The notes below the pieces were generated by a model. That model saw only the letters and a program-made list of their open reading frames with translations, was not told the DNA's origin and ran no database searches. A program made the translations under genes and the position numbers. DNA of 64,000 nucleotides from Paenibacillus pabuli (lineage in GTDB: Bacteria > Bacillota > Bacilli > Paenibacillales > Paenibacillaceae): assembly GCF_039831995.1 (NCBI RefSeq), contig NZ_JBDOIO010000005.1, forward strand, positions 1,054,001-1,118,000, written 5' to 3'. Below, piece by piece: positions 18,155-27,316 of the stretch (its first letter is position 1; every line of letters starts with the position of its first letter).

Positions 18155-19012
18155 TTAGACTTGCTTTTGAATCTTGGAAGGATTGTTGATCTTATAGGGA
18201 ACCGGATTTCGGGTCAGCTTCTTTTTGATCATTTTCGCTTCAAACGTAAGGACATCCCCGACTTCAAGCTCAAGCTTTTTCATCGTGGCACTGTGGCTGG
18301 ACCAGGCTTCGCCAATATCAACGTGATCAGGCTCGGTGATCGCCACGCCTTCATAAACGATGACCTCATCATCATTGTCCGAGAAATGGTTCGGAACCGT
18401 TGTAAATTCCTTGACGACTGCAGTCATTTTCACTTTGCCTTCAGGTAGGTCAATTTTGACCGATTTCGTCTTGCTTGCCGTCTTCGCCTTCGGTTTCACT
18501 TCACTGCTTGTCCCGCCTTGTGGGCCAACATATTCCTCAACGAGTCCATCCGGGTCACCTTTCAGTCCGGAATGGCTTCCCTCGGCATCGATGTCCATGT
18601 CATTCAGATCGGATGGAATATCGTCCGAATCGGATATTGTATCCACGGCGACTGAAGCAGTGACCGCATGAGCTGTGTCCTCTGTTTGGGATGCGTTCAA
18701 TGGCTCATTGGCCTTATCCGTTTCTGCTCCCGTCACGGGTCTCACATTGTAGCTCGACGCTTGCATCTCTTTCAGATAAGAGGGATGAATGCAGTGTTTC
18801 TGTTCATTATCCAACTGGATGACTGCTGCCATATGATCCACATAACCAACGATGGTACAGGGCATGTTCAGTCCGTTTCCTTTATAGTAGAACGTTTTGA
18901 GCTTGGTTGCTTTACCCGAAAGCAGGCCCCACTCCTGGCACTTTTCGATGAGTTCCTCATCGTTATCCAGGGGAATGTAATGCTGGGGCTCTATCATAAA
19001 AGCATATGTCAT
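18155..19012 (-). CDS. Hypothetical protein with acidic linker and OB-fold-like C-terminus
   Basis: A 285-residue protein that I cannot name. Its N-terminal ~100 residues look folded (including YYKGNGLNMPCTIVGYVD, about residues 42-59). The middle (about 110-180) is acidic and low in complexity, rich in D, S, E and G. The C-terminal ~90 residues, starting near VKMTAVVKEF and ending VPYKINNPSKI, resemble an OB-fold domain seen in small nucleic-acid-binding proteins; the resemblance is by eye only. The start at 19012 is preferred because a GGAAAGGCGG site precedes it; an ATG at 19045 in frame is weaker. It is convergent with the VOC gene. Confidence 0.65.
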   Translation of the reverse strand: MTYAFMIEPQHYIPLDNDEELIEKCQEWGLLSGKATKLKTFYYKGNGLNMPCTIVGYVDHMAAVIQLDNEQKHCIHPSYLKEMQASSYNVRPVTGAETDKANEPLNASQTEDTAHAVTASVAVDTISDSDDIPSDLNDMDIDAEGSHSGLKGDPDGLVEEYVGPQGGTSSEVKPKAKTASKTKSVKIDLPEGKVKMTAVVKEFTTVPNHFSDNDDEVIVYEGVAITEPDHVDIGEAWSSHSATMKKLELEVGDVLTFEAKMIKKKLTRNPVPYKINNPSKIQKQV

Positions 19013-19207
19013 TTCGTGATTCCGCCTTTCCAATTGTTTCTCCATTCATCGTTTCCAATTTACAATCAGTGTATCACAAGTATATACCCGGAGATGCATT
19101 TTATAAAAGTCGACCAAAGCACGCCTATGGTATAATTTTAGGAGAATACAGAACAGGAAACTTGTTACTGAACTTTAATATACATATCCTCTGAAAGGAT
19201 GATCACA

Positions 19208-19747
19208 ATGGAGAAAAAAGTGAATCCCCAAGCCCTATGGCTTGGGCTGGGCTTAGCACTCGGAGTGAGTATTGGCACGGCAACCGATCAGCTTGCGCTC
19301 GGTATTGCCTTTGGCATGGCCCTTGGAGTCGTGATTGGTTCAGTGGTAAGCAAACGGACTGCCATCGGGACGGAAGATATGCTGATGGAGCATGTCCGTG
19401 AACTCCGCAGACAGGAAGACTGGGAAGAGGCACTTCAACGTTCGGAAGATCATCCTGTACTCATTCTGAAGCACAGCACCACTTGTCCGATCAGCGCGAG
19501 GGCGTACAGAGAGTTTATGGCGTTTGTGGGCTCCAGTGCGTCAGATCCCAAACAGCAGATGGACTATCATATCGTCAAAGTCATCGAGAATCGGCCGCTT
19601 TCCCGCCGGATTGCGGAGGAAACAGAAGTGCATCATGAATCACCGCAGGTGCTGCTCCTGGATCAAGGGCAGGTCATCAAGCATACATCTCACGGCAAAA
19701 TCACGAAGAAGAGACTGCTGCAATGGGCACAGAATCCATTTGGATAA
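19208..19747 (+). CDS. ytxJ: YtxJ-like bacillithiol-system protein with N-terminal membrane segment
   Basis: The C-terminal ~110 residues match YtxJ, a thioredoxin-fold monothiol protein linked to bacillithiol: KHSTTCPISARAYREF carries the single active-site Cys, and VKVIENRPLSRRIAEET and HESPQVLLL follow. Unlike the short soluble form, this protein has ~50 extra N-terminal residues forming a Gly/Ala-rich hydrophobic hairpin (LGLGLALGVSIG, then ALGIAFGMALGVVIG), so it may be membrane attached. The ATG at 19208 has AAAGGAT nine bases upstream; the ATG at 19199 overlaps that site. A TATAAT lies at 19131-19136 with a poor -35. It is followed by a terminator. Confidence 0.85.
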   Translation: MEKKVNPQALWLGLGLALGVSIGTATDQLALGIAFGMALGVVIGSVVSKRTAIGTEDMLMEHVRELRRQEDWEEALQRSEDHPVLILKHSTTCPISARAYREFMAFVGSSASDPKQQMDYHIVKVIENRPLSRRIAEETEVHHESPQVLLLDQGQVIKHTSHGKITKKRLLQWAQNPFG

Positions 19748-19762
19748 AGATCAAATTACCGA

Positions 19763-19809
19763 TAGACCCGTTTTCTTTCAGCCAATGGCGAAGGAGCGGG
19801 TCTATTTTT
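19763..19809 (+). terminator. Terminator after the ytxJ-like gene
   Basis: TAGACCCG (19763-19770) pairs with CGGGTCTA (19797-19804), followed by five T. Its tail overlaps the proposed KdpE site. Confidence 0.8.
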
Positions 19810-19871
19810 ACGTCTTTTTTACACCCTGGCAGGGATTTCTTTACCCCCTTTTTACAGCGTTACGGTATAAG
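19803..19871 (+). promoter_or_regulatory. Probable KdpE operator and kdp promoter
   Basis: TATTTTTA (19803-19810) and TTTTTTACACCC (19815-19826) closely resemble the T-rich KdpE-binding site known from the E. coli kdp promoter, which contains TTTTTTTACACCCC. A TATAAG -10 lies at 19866-19871 with no good -35, as expected for an activator-dependent promoter; the T-rich box would be centred near -60. The E. coli comparison is from memory. Confidence 0.5.
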
Positions 19872-19922
19872 ATTTTACACGTAGCAGGTTGATAGAACGG
19901 TAGAGAGAGGGAGGAAGGTCGT

Positions 19923-20009
19923 ATGGTGAATGATGCTGCGATGATCGGATTGGTTGCGCTGTTGTTCGTGGTGTTCTGGGGTTTCATTAAGTTTTGCGAG
20001 AAAGCCTAG
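19923..20009 (+). CDS. Short single-helix membrane peptide upstream of kdpF
   Basis: A 28-residue ORF (MVNDAAMIGLVALL, then FVVFWGFIKFCEKA) preceded by a strong GGAGGAAGG ribosome binding site 5-6 bases before the ATG. One hydrophobic helix ends in a charged tail with Cys-Glu-Lys. It differs from kdpF, which is the next ORF, 29 bases downstream. Its size, topology and place at the head of the kdp operon suggest an accessory subunit or leader peptide of the potassium pump; I know of no established function. Confidence 0.6.
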   Translation: MVNDAAMIGLVALLFVVFWGFIKFCEKA

Positions 20010-20038
20010 GGCTCATAGCCAGAGAGGGGAAGGTGCAT

Positions 20039-20116
20039 GTGACCGTTATAGGATTGATTGTGCTGGCACTCATGGTCTATCTGGGCTATGTGCTGGTGAA
20101 ACCGGAGAAATTCTGA
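20039..20116 (+). CDS. kdpF: K+-transporting ATPase small subunit KdpF
   Basis: A 25-residue single-pass membrane peptide (MTVIGLIVLALMVYLGYVLV, then KPEKF). The ending PEKF is typical of KdpF, which stabilises the KdpABC complex. It begins with GTG at 20039, preceded by GGGGAAGG. It lies 30 bases before kdpA. Confidence 0.85.
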   Translation: MTVIGLIVLALMVYLGYVLVKPEKF

Positions 20117-20146
20117 ATGATTTGGATCGCAGATTAGGGAGGAACT

Positions 20147-21832
20147 ATGGATATGGGTAGCGGTTTAGTACAAGTAGCGGTCACGCTGCTGATCATCATA
20201 CTGCTGGTGAAACCGGTGGGTAGTTATCTGGTCAACGTATTCGATGGCAAGCGAACAGGACTGGACCGGATATTTGACGGACCAGAGCGACTGCTGTATC
20301 GATTAATGGGGGTTCGGGAGAATGAGTCGATGGGCTGGAGAAAGTACCTGTCAGCCGTGCTCATTTCCAACTTCGTGATGTTGATATTGATGTTTCTGGT
20401 GCTGCGGCTGCAGCAATTTTTGCCGCTCAATCCGGACGGCATCAGCAACATGCCTGCAGCGCAGGCGTTTAATACGGCTGCTTCCTTCATGACCAATACC
20501 AACTGGCAGTCGTATACAGGCGAGAATGCCCTATCGTATCTGTCACAGATGCTGGCCGTGACGTTCCCGATGTTTACATCGGCGGCAACGGGCTTCGCCG
20601 TGGCGATTGCGTTCATCCGCGGACTGGTTGGCCGGAGGGATGAACTGGGGAACTTCTATGTCGACCTGGTACGGTCGATTACAAGGATTTTTTTGCCGCT
20701 GAGCTTCATTGTGGCGTTATTCCTGGTCTTTCAAGGTGTGCCGCAGACGCTGGCGGGAGCAGTGCACGCGACTACGATGGAAGGTGCAGAGCAGACGATT
20801 ACTCGTGGACTGGTAGCTTCGCTGGAATCGATCAAACACATTGGTACGAATGGCGGCGGCTGGTTCGGAACCAATGCGGCCCATCCATTTGAAAATCCAA
20901 CCGCGCTGGCGAATTTGGTCCACATTGTCTGCATGATGCTGCTGCCCACTGCACTGGTATATGCCTTCGGCCTGATGGTAAACAACCGGAAGCAAGGCTT
21001 GGCGTTATTTGCAGCGATGAGTTTTCTGTTCCTCGTGATGCTCACGACCGTATTTGTATCGGAATACCGCGGTGTGCCTGCACTGGATGCTACCGGCATT
21101 CAAGGGAACATGGAGGGAAAAGAGGTCAGGTTCGGGATATCCGAATCGGCGCTATTTACGGCAGTGACCACAGCTGCGACAACGGGATCGGTCAACAACA
21201 TGCATGAGTCGCTCACGCCACTCGGCGGAATGGTGGCACTAGCCGAAATGATGCTTAATAACGTATTTGGCGGTAAAGGGGTAGGCTTGCTCAACGGATT
21301 GCTGTACGTCATTCTGACGGTGTTTATTTCCGGGCTGATGGTAGGACGGACACCTGAATTTCTGGGCAAAAAAATTGAGGGGAAGGAAGTAAAGCTCGCA
21401 TCTATTGCGCTGCTGATTCATCCCTTGATCATTTTGGCTCCTACTGCGCTGGCGCTTATGCGTCCGGAGTCGGTAGCCTCGATCTCCAATTCAGGCATGC
21501 ATGGCCTGACGGAAGTGCTGTATGCTTTTGCATCGGGAGCTGCCAATAACGGGTCCGCCTTTGCCGGACTGAATGCCAATACGGACTTTTACAATATCAC
21601 CATTGGTGTGGTGATGCTCCTGGGAAGGTACATTTCGATGATTGCCATGCTCGCGATAGCAGGATCACTGGCAACAAAGCGAGTGGTTCCGGTAACAATG
21701 GGTACACTTCGCACGCACACGCCTCTATTTGCAGGGATTCTGGTGATGATGATTGTTGTGGTCGGAGCGCTCACCTTTTTTCCATCACTGGCGCTAGGAC
21801 CGATCGCTGAGCATTTGGCGATGCTCCGGTAA
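20147..21832 (+). CDS. kdpA: K+-transporting ATPase subunit KdpA
   Basis: The potassium-selective channel-like subunit of the KdpFABC pump, 561 residues with about ten membrane helices. The four pore-loop regions are recognisable: TNTNWQSYTGE, GTNGGGWFGTN, TAATTGSVNNMHESL and GAANNGSAF. The first ATG (20147) has GGGAGG five bases upstream; an in-frame ATG at 20153 is also possible. Length is normal. It belongs to the kdp operon and is expected to be induced at low potassium through KdpDE. Confidence 0.96.
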   Translation: MDMGSGLVQVAVTLLIIILLVKPVGSYLVNVFDGKRTGLDRIFDGPERLLYRLMGVRENESMGWRKYLSAVLISNFVMLILMFLVLRLQQFLPLNPDGISNMPAAQAFNTAASFMTNTNWQSYTGENALSYLSQMLAVTFPMFTSAATGFAVAIAFIRGLVGRRDELGNFYVDLVRSITRIFLPLSFIVALFLVFQGVPQTLAGAVHATTMEGAEQTITRGLVASLESIKHIGTNGGGWFGTNAAHPFENPTALANLVHIVCMMLLPTALVYAFGLMVNNRKQGLALFAAMSFLFLVMLTTVFVSEYRGVPALDATGIQGNMEGKEVRFGISESALFTAVTTAATTGSVNNMHESLTPLGGMVALAEMMLNNVFGGKGVGLLNGLLYVILTVFISGLMVGRTPEFLGKKIEGKEVKLASIALLIHPLIILAPTALALMRPESVASISNSGMHGLTEVLYAFASGAANNGSAFAGLNANTDFYNITIGVVMLLGRYISMIAMLAIAGSLATKRVVPVTMGTLRTHTPLFAGILVMMIVVVGALTFFPSLALGPIAEHLAMLR

Positions 21833-21904
21833 CGGAGGGAGAGTCTCTCGAATGGAATACGGGAAGTACAGCAAGGACGTTAAGCATGGAGGTGCACGAG
21901 ATTA

Positions 21905-24067
21905 ATGGGTGCTATTGAGCGAAAGAAGGAACACATGGTGCAAGGAACAGGTACACAAACAATCACTGAAATGAACAAAGAATCTTATAAATCCAACAGT
22001 AATGGTGGGGGGAAGGAGATGGGACCCCAGCATCAAGGTCCAGGCAACCGGAGATTAAGCGGGGACATCGTACGGCAGGCCGCTCTGGATGCCTTTAAGA
22101 AACTTAATCCGGTAGTCATGATCAAAAATCCCGTCATGTTTATCGTGGAAGTCGGCACCTTCATCACATTGCTGTTATGTATCGATCCGGATCTTTTTGC
22201 TGTATCGGAAGCGGGACGAGGATATAACATTGCGGTGTTCCTGATCCTGTTGTTCACGCTGCTTTTTGCCAATTTTGCCGAAGCGCTGGCCGAAGGCCGG
22301 GGCAAAGCACAGGCAGATACGCTGCGTAAGACGAAGTCGGATACGACCGCCAGATTGGTGCAAAAAGATGGGACCATTCGGCAAGTATCATCGACTCAGT
22401 TGAAAAAGGGAGATATCGTCCGCGTGGAAGCGGGAGAACTGATCCCTACGGACGGCGAGATTATTGAAGGATTGGCCTCCATTGACGAATCGGCCATCAC
22501 GGGTGAATCGGCACCGGTCATCAAGGAAGCAGGCGGTGATTTTTCCTCCGTAACGGGAGGCACACGGGTCACTTCCGACTATATCGTCATGCGGGTACAG
22601 ACCGATCCGGGAGAATCCTTCCTTGACCGGATGATTTCCTTGGTTGAAGGTGCACAGCGCCAGAAAACGCCAAATGAAATTGCGCTGACCACGCTCCTGG
22701 CCGTGTTAACCCTGATTTTCCTGATTGTCATTCTGACGATGGTACCGATGGCGAATTATCTGGGCATCCGGCTTGATTTGGCTACATTAATCGCCCTGCT
22801 CGTCTGCCTAATTCCCACAACGATTGGTGGCCTATTATCCGCTATCGGGATTGCGGGAATGGACCGGGTCACGCAGTTCAACGTGCTTGCCATGTCAGGG
22901 AAAGCGGTGGAAGCAGCAGGGGATATTGATACGCTGATTCTCGACAAGACCGGAACGATTACGTACGGAAATCGCATGGCCTCCGAGTTCATTCCCGTTC
23001 AGGATGTGACCGTGCAGGAGATGACCCGGGCAGCGCTGCAGGCTTCGGTGCGTGACGAGACGCCGGAAGGTCGCTCCGTGGTAGAGCTTGCAGGCAAGCA
23101 GGGTGAGCGCTGGCTGGAGCAGGAATATGCAGATGCAGAGAATGTGGAATTCACCGCAGAGACTCGCATGTCTGGTCTCAATCTTGGCAGCGGAATGCAG
23201 ATTCGCAAGGGTGCAGTCGATGCCCTCAAGCGTTATATTGCCTCCCGGGGCGCACGAATTCCTGCTGATTTGGATGACATTGCTCATCGTATTGCCAAGG
23301 CTGGAGGCACCCCTCTTGCCGTTGCCATCGATGAACGGATCTACGGTGTGATCTACCTGAAGGATACAGTGAAGCCTGGTCTGAAGGAGAAGTTCGCCGA
23401 GATGCGATCCATGGGCATCAAAACGATCATGTGTACAGGCGACAATCCACTCACGGCAGCCACGATTGCGCTGGAAGCGGGCGTAGATGATTTTATTGCT
23501 GAAGCGAAGCCGGAAGACAAGATTGCCGCGATCAAAAAAGAGCAGCAGGCAGGCAAGCTCGTCGCCATGACCGGCGATGGCACCAATGATGCGCCTGCAC
23601 TGGCGCAGGCCGATGTGGGCCTGGCGATGAATTCGGGGACCATGGCGGCCAAGGAAGCGGCCAACATGATTGATCTGGATTCCGACCCGACCAAGCTGCT
23701 GTCGGTGGTCTCCATTGGCAAGCAGCTGCTGATCACACGCGGAGCGCTGACCACGTTTTCGATTTCAAATGATATTGCGAAATACTTTGCCATTATCCCG
23801 GCCATGTTTATTATCGCTATGCCGCAGCTTCAATCGCTGAATATTATGAATCTGGCTTCCCCGCAATCGGCTATTCTGTCGGCATTGATTTTTAACGCAA
23901 TCATTATTCCGCTGCTCATTCCGATTGCGATGGAGGGTGTGAAGTACCGGGCCATGTCAGCTGAGCGGCTGCTCGGGCGTAATGTGTTGATCTATGGTGT
24001 GGGTGGCGTGATTGTGCCCTTTATCGGGATTAAGCTGATTGACCTGATTCTTTCGGGGCTGCTTTAA
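21905..24067 (+). CDS. kdpB: K+-transporting P-type ATPase subunit KdpB
   Basis: The catalytic ATPase subunit, 720 residues. The P-type phosphorylation motif DKTGTIT is present (Asp347), with the actuator TGES loop (TGESAP) and the hinge motif [11 protein letters not shown]. The first ~38 residues (with [12 protein letters not shown]) are longer and more polar than usual for KdpB. An ATG at 22019, just after GGGGGGAAGGAG, could be the true or a second start, giving a protein nearer the usual length. The next operon gene, kdpC, lies 218 bases away because a palindromic repeat sits between them. Confidence 0.95.
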   Translation: MGAIERKKEHMVQGTGTQTITEMNKESYKSNSNGGGKEMGPQHQGPGNRRLSGDIVRQAALDAFKKLNPVVMIKNPVMFIVEVGTFITLLLCIDPDLFAVSEAGRGYNIAVFLILLFTLLFANFAEALAEGRGKAQADTLRKTKSDTTARLVQKDGTIRQVSSTQLKKGDIVRVEAGELIPTDGEIIEGLASIDESAITGESAPVIKEAGGDFSSVTGGTRVTSDYIVMRVQTDPGESFLDRMISLVEGAQRQKTPNEIALTTLLAVLTLIFLIVILTMVPMANYLGIRLDLATLIALLVCLIPTTIGGLLSAIGIAGMDRVTQFNVLAMSGKAVEAAGDIDTLILDKTGTITYGNRMASEFIPVQDVTVQEMTRAALQASVRDETPEGRSVVELAGKQGERWLEQEYADAENVEFTAETRMSGLNLGSGMQIRKGAVDALKRYIASRGARIPADLDDIAHRIAKAGGTPLAVAIDERIYGVIYLKDTVKPGLKEKFAEMRSMGIKTIMCTGDNPLTAATIALEAGVDDFIAEAKPEDKIAAIKKEQQAGKLVAMTGDGTNDAPALAQADVGLAMNSGTMAAKEAANMIDLDSDPTKLLSVVSIGKQLLITRGALTTFSISNDIAKYFAIIPAMFIIAMPQLQSLNIMNLASPQSAILSALIFNAIIIPLLIPIAMEGVKYRAMSAERLLGRNVLIYGVGGVIVPFIGIKLIDLILSGLL

Positions 24068-24088
24068 CCATAAATTAAAAGAAATTTG

Positions 24089-24262
24089 GATTTACACGCT
24101 AACGGAGAGTACAGAACCAGTCTGTAGAAACGAAGTGTTCGCCTTTATCCACGGATTTTCCCCATTAGGAGAATAGTTCAAAAAATTCGGGGATAACAGC
24201 GATTGGAAGATGGTGCTGTAATCGAAGTGATACAGTGTAACGCTCAGTATTTGTTTTAAAAT
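24089..24262. repeat. Palindromic intergenic repeat inside the kdp operon
   Basis: A single copy of the same ~150-bp element found at 797-1162. The outer arms are TACAGAACCA (24110-24119) and TGGTGCTGTA (24211-24220); the inner arms are TTATCCACGGATTTT and AAAAATTCGGGGATAA. Against the copy at 1011, one outer G-C pair is replaced by A-T (compensatory), one inner pair becomes G-U, and there are two mismatches. It fills nearly the whole kdpB-kdpC gap and has no T-tract terminator. Confidence 0.8.
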
Positions 24263-24285
24263 AACGAATTCAGGATGTGACTGAT

Positions 24286-24846
24286 ATGAAAACAATACTG
24301 CCCGCCATCCGCTTATCTGTCGTGCTTATGCTGATCTGCGGCGTCGTGTATCCGCTCGTGACGACTGCTGCGGCACAACTGCTTTTTCCCGCAGAAGCGA
24401 ATGGAAGCCTGATTACCCAAAACGGAAAAGTGATCGGTTCATCCCTGCTGGCGCAGGAAGTGAAATCACCGGCCATGTTCCAGCCCCGGGCATCTAACGC
24501 GGGCTATGATCCGACGGCATCGGCAGGCTCCAATCGGGCTGTAGCCTCGGAGGAGTATATCGATGAGATGAAAGAAAAGATTGCGCAGCTTCGGCAGGAA
24601 AATCCGGCATTACAGACGATTCCTCCCGACCTGGTGACAGGCTCGGGATCAGGTCTGGATCCTGACCTTTCACCAGAAGCGGCGAAAGCACAGATCCCGC
24701 GAATTAGTCAGGCGACTGGCCTTAGTGAGCAGCAGCTCTTAGAACTTGTGGAAGCTCATGTCCAAGGGCGCCAGCTCGGCATATTCGGTGAGCCGCGTGT
24801 CAATGTGACTGCACTGAATCTGGCGCTGACAGCAGAGCTAAATTAG
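24286..24846 (+). CDS. kdpC: K+-transporting ATPase subunit KdpC
   Basis: The single-span subunit that assists ATP binding in the Kdp complex, 186 residues from ATG 24286. An N-terminal membrane helix (RLSVVLMLICGVVYPLVTT) precedes the conserved segment with RASNAGYDPTASAGSN and ends in the typical ARVNV-like motif (EPRVNVTALNLAL). The upstream GTG (24277) is in frame but less likely. It is separated from kdpB by the repeat and followed by a terminator before the regulatory genes. Confidence 0.95.
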   Translation: MKTILPAIRLSVVLMLICGVVYPLVTTAAAQLLFPAEANGSLITQNGKVIGSSLLAQEVKSPAMFQPRASNAGYDPTASAGSNRAVASEEYIDEMKEKIAQLRQENPALQTIPPDLVTGSGSGLDPDLSPEAAKAQIPRISQATGLSEQQLLELVEAHVQGRQLGIFGEPRVNVTALNLALTAELN

Positions 24847-24903
24847 CTGCAGGAACGTATCAGAATTCAAGGCAGAATCAACTTGCATTGTCTATCTATC
24901 GTT

Positions 24904-24943
24904 GGCCTTCTTCCGGATTTCGGAAGGGGCCTTCTCCATTTTT
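24904..24943 (+). terminator. Terminator between kdpC and the kdpD N-half
   Basis: GGCCTTCTTCCG pairs with CGGAAGGGGCC (one bulge, two G-U pairs; 24904-24931), followed by a short spacer and five T. It may attenuate, rather than fully separate, the regulatory genes. Confidence 0.7.
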
Positions 24944-24976
24944 GAATGAATTGGAATGGAAAGGAGACATAAACGG

Positions 24977-27316
24977 ATGGAGGAAAGCTTCAAGCGAAGA
25001 TCACCCGAGGACATTCTGAAGATGATTACGAAGCTGCAGCAGGGCACGCTCACCATCTATATCGGTCCGGTCAGCGGTTCAGGCAAAACCTATCATATGT
25101 TAAGAGAGGGGAATACGCTGCGCCAGCAAGGCATTGACGTCGTGATCTGCGCGGTATCGACCATGCAAAGACCGGAAACGGTAGAACAGCTCGGCGAGCT
25201 CGAACGGATTCCAAGTATCCACTGGCGCCGTCAGAGAGATGGCATGGAGATGAAGGATCTGAACCTGGAGGCGCTGCTGGAGCGCAATCCGGAGGTGGTG
25301 CTGGTCGACGGGCTGGCGCATAGAAACCGGGAGGGAGCTCTTCATGCTACAAGACTGGAGGATATTCAGTACCTGCTGAAACACAACATCAATGTCATCA
25401 CAACGGTGAACGTCTACGAGCTGGATGGGTATACCCAGCTGGCCCGTAAACTCACAGGTGTTGCGGCAGAGCATACCGTTCCTGCGGGTACCCTTGAATT
25501 GGCCGACGAAGTGAAGCTGATTGATGTGACACCAGAAACGATTTTGACCCGGCTTGCTGAAGGGCATTTGAAGGGGCACACAGGAGAAGCTCTGTTTAGG
25601 CAGGGTAATCTGGGCATTCTACGGGAACTGGCGCTGAAACTCGTTGCCGAAGGAGTTAATGAATCGCTGCGGGAACTCCGGGAAGAGATGGGCATTACCG
25701 TGACAACAGGCATCATGGAACGGGTGCTGGTGTCGACCCAATATCATTGGAATGGATCGATTTATATCCGCCGGGGGCAGCAGATTGCGAACAGATTGAA
25801 TGGTGATTTATACGTGGTGACTTTTCGCGACATGAAGAAGGTATTGACCAAGGAAGCCACTGTATTTCGCCGGAACATGATCAAGCTGGTGGAGAAGTTT
25901 GGGGGAGCGTTCGAGGAATTGCCCATGACGCATCGCCGCACGATTTCATCCATCTTGGCACGTTATGCAGCCAGGCAGCAGATTACACGTATTGTGATGG
26001 GGCACTCGCGCCATACCCGCTGGCAGGAGCTATGGCAAGGGTCAGTCATCAATTCGCTTCTCCACAGGCTGAAGGGGGTAGATCTGTTCCTGCTCGCAGA
26101 CCGGACCGAACTAGATGGCGAACGGGTGCTTCCAGCGAAACTGCCCGATACCCGCAGCACCACCTATCGCAGATTAAGCGATCACGAAGTAAAGAAACAG
26201 ATTGGCCAGATTCAGCGGGGCAAATTCAAAGTATACATTGGTGCAGCTCCGGGCGTAGGCAAAACTTATATGATGCTGAGGGAAGGCAACGATCTGCTCC
26301 GCAAAGGCATTGATGTCCGAATCGGCTTGCTGGAGACGCACAATCGGGCCGAGACCATGGAACAAATCGGGCAGCTGCCTTTCATTCCACGGGATCGCCT
26401 TACCTATCAGGGAGTAGCATTGGAGGAAATGGACACAGAGGCCATTCTTCGCCTTTGCCCTGAAGTTGTGTTGGTGGATGAACTGGCCCATACCAATGTA
26501 CCCGGAAGCCTGAGGAAAAAACGCTACGAAGACGTGCTTCATCTGCTGGATGCAGGCATCTCGGTAATCACGACCGTTAACGTGCAGCATCTGGAAAGCC
26601 TAAACGATGCCGTGGAGCATATTACGGGAATTCGGGTCCGGGAAACGGTACCGGATCAGATTCTGCAGATGGCCGATGAAGTGCAGTTGATCGATGTCGC
26701 TCCACAGGCCTTGCGGCAGCGCATGCGGGAAGGTAAAATCTATGCAGCAGCCAAGGTGGAGCAGGCACTTGCGAATTTCTTCCGCATCGGCAATCTGATT
26801 GCATTGAGGGAGCTTGCCCTGCGTGAACTGGCCGATGATGTGGACGAACGGCTGGAAGCGAAGGAGCGCAAAAGTGCGCTTCGGGGTCCTTGGCGAAGAC
26901 AGGAAGCGGTCTTTGTCTGTGTAAGCAGTGACAAACATGCGGAGCGGTTAATTCGTCGTGGTTTCCGCACGGCCTATCGGTTGAAGGCAGTCTGGCATGT
27001 ATATCATGTTCATGTAGGCAAGGCGATGAGTGACGAAGTGAAGTATCAGCTGGAGGCTCTGAAACAGCTAACCGTCAGGCTGGGTGGTGAATTTCATATT
27101 CATCACAGTCCGAATCTGAGGGAAGTTTCAAGCATTTTGGCAAGCAAGGCAGCAGAGGAAAAAGCAACGCAGCTGGTGGTCGGTCAAGCGAAAAGGCTCT
27201 GGTGGCTGAATGGCTATCGTAGTGCCGGATCGGTAGTCAATCGGCTGGTACGGCTGTCCAGACATATGGATGTATTAATAGTTGCAGATTACGATTATGC
27301 TCCAAGCGGGATGTGA
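24977..27316 (+). CDS. kdpD: KdpD N-terminal sensor protein with two tandem KdpD/Usp modules, no kinase
   Basis: A 779-residue protein with only the cytoplasmic N-terminal half of KdpD, present twice. Each ~390-residue module has a KdpD P-loop domain followed by a universal-stress-protein-like domain. Module 2 is canonical: GAAPGVGKT (422-430), VLVDELAHTN and TTVNVQHLESLND. Module 1 has GPVSGSGKT (30-38) but VLVDGLAHRN, so the Walker-B-side Glu is Gly, and TTVNVYELDGY. There are no membrane helices and no His kinase. The ATG at 24977 follows AAAGGAG by ten bases. It overlaps the next gene, which encodes the missing KdpD half. In other Bacillota the Usp domain of KdpD binds c-di-AMP; here this is inference. 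Confidence 0.9.
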   Translation: MEESFKRRSPEDILKMITKLQQGTLTIYIGPVSGSGKTYHMLREGNTLRQQGIDVVICAVSTMQRPETVEQLGELERIPSIHWRRQRDGMEMKDLNLEALLERNPEVVLVDGLAHRNREGALHATRLEDIQYLLKHNINVITTVNVYELDGYTQLARKLTGVAAEHTVPAGTLELADEVKLIDVTPETILTRLAEGHLKGHTGEALFRQGNLGILRELALKLVAEGVNESLRELREEMGITVTTGIMERVLVSTQYHWNGSIYIRRGQQIANRLNGDLYVVTFRDMKKVLTKEATVFRRNMIKLVEKFGGAFEELPMTHRRTISSILARYAARQQITRIVMGHSRHTRWQELWQGSVINSLLHRLKGVDLFLLADRTELDGERVLPAKLPDTRSTTYRRLSDHEVKKQIGQIQRGKFKVYIGAAPGVGKTYMMLREGNDLLRKGIDVRIGLLETHNRAETMEQIGQLPFIPRDRLTYQGVALEEMDTEAILRLCPEVVLVDELAHTNVPGSLRKKRYEDVLHLLDAGISVITTVNVQHLESLNDAVEHITGIRVRETVPDQILQMADEVQLIDVAPQALRQRMREGKIYAAAKVEQALANFFRIGNLIALRELALRELADDVDERLEAKERKSALRGPWRRQEAVFVCVSSDKHAERLIRRGFRTAYRLKAVWHVYHVHVGKAMSDEVKYQLEALKQLTVRLGGEFHIHHSPNLREVSSILASKAAEEKATQLVVGQAKRLWWLNGYRSAGSVVNRLVRLSRHMDVLIVADYDYAPSGM

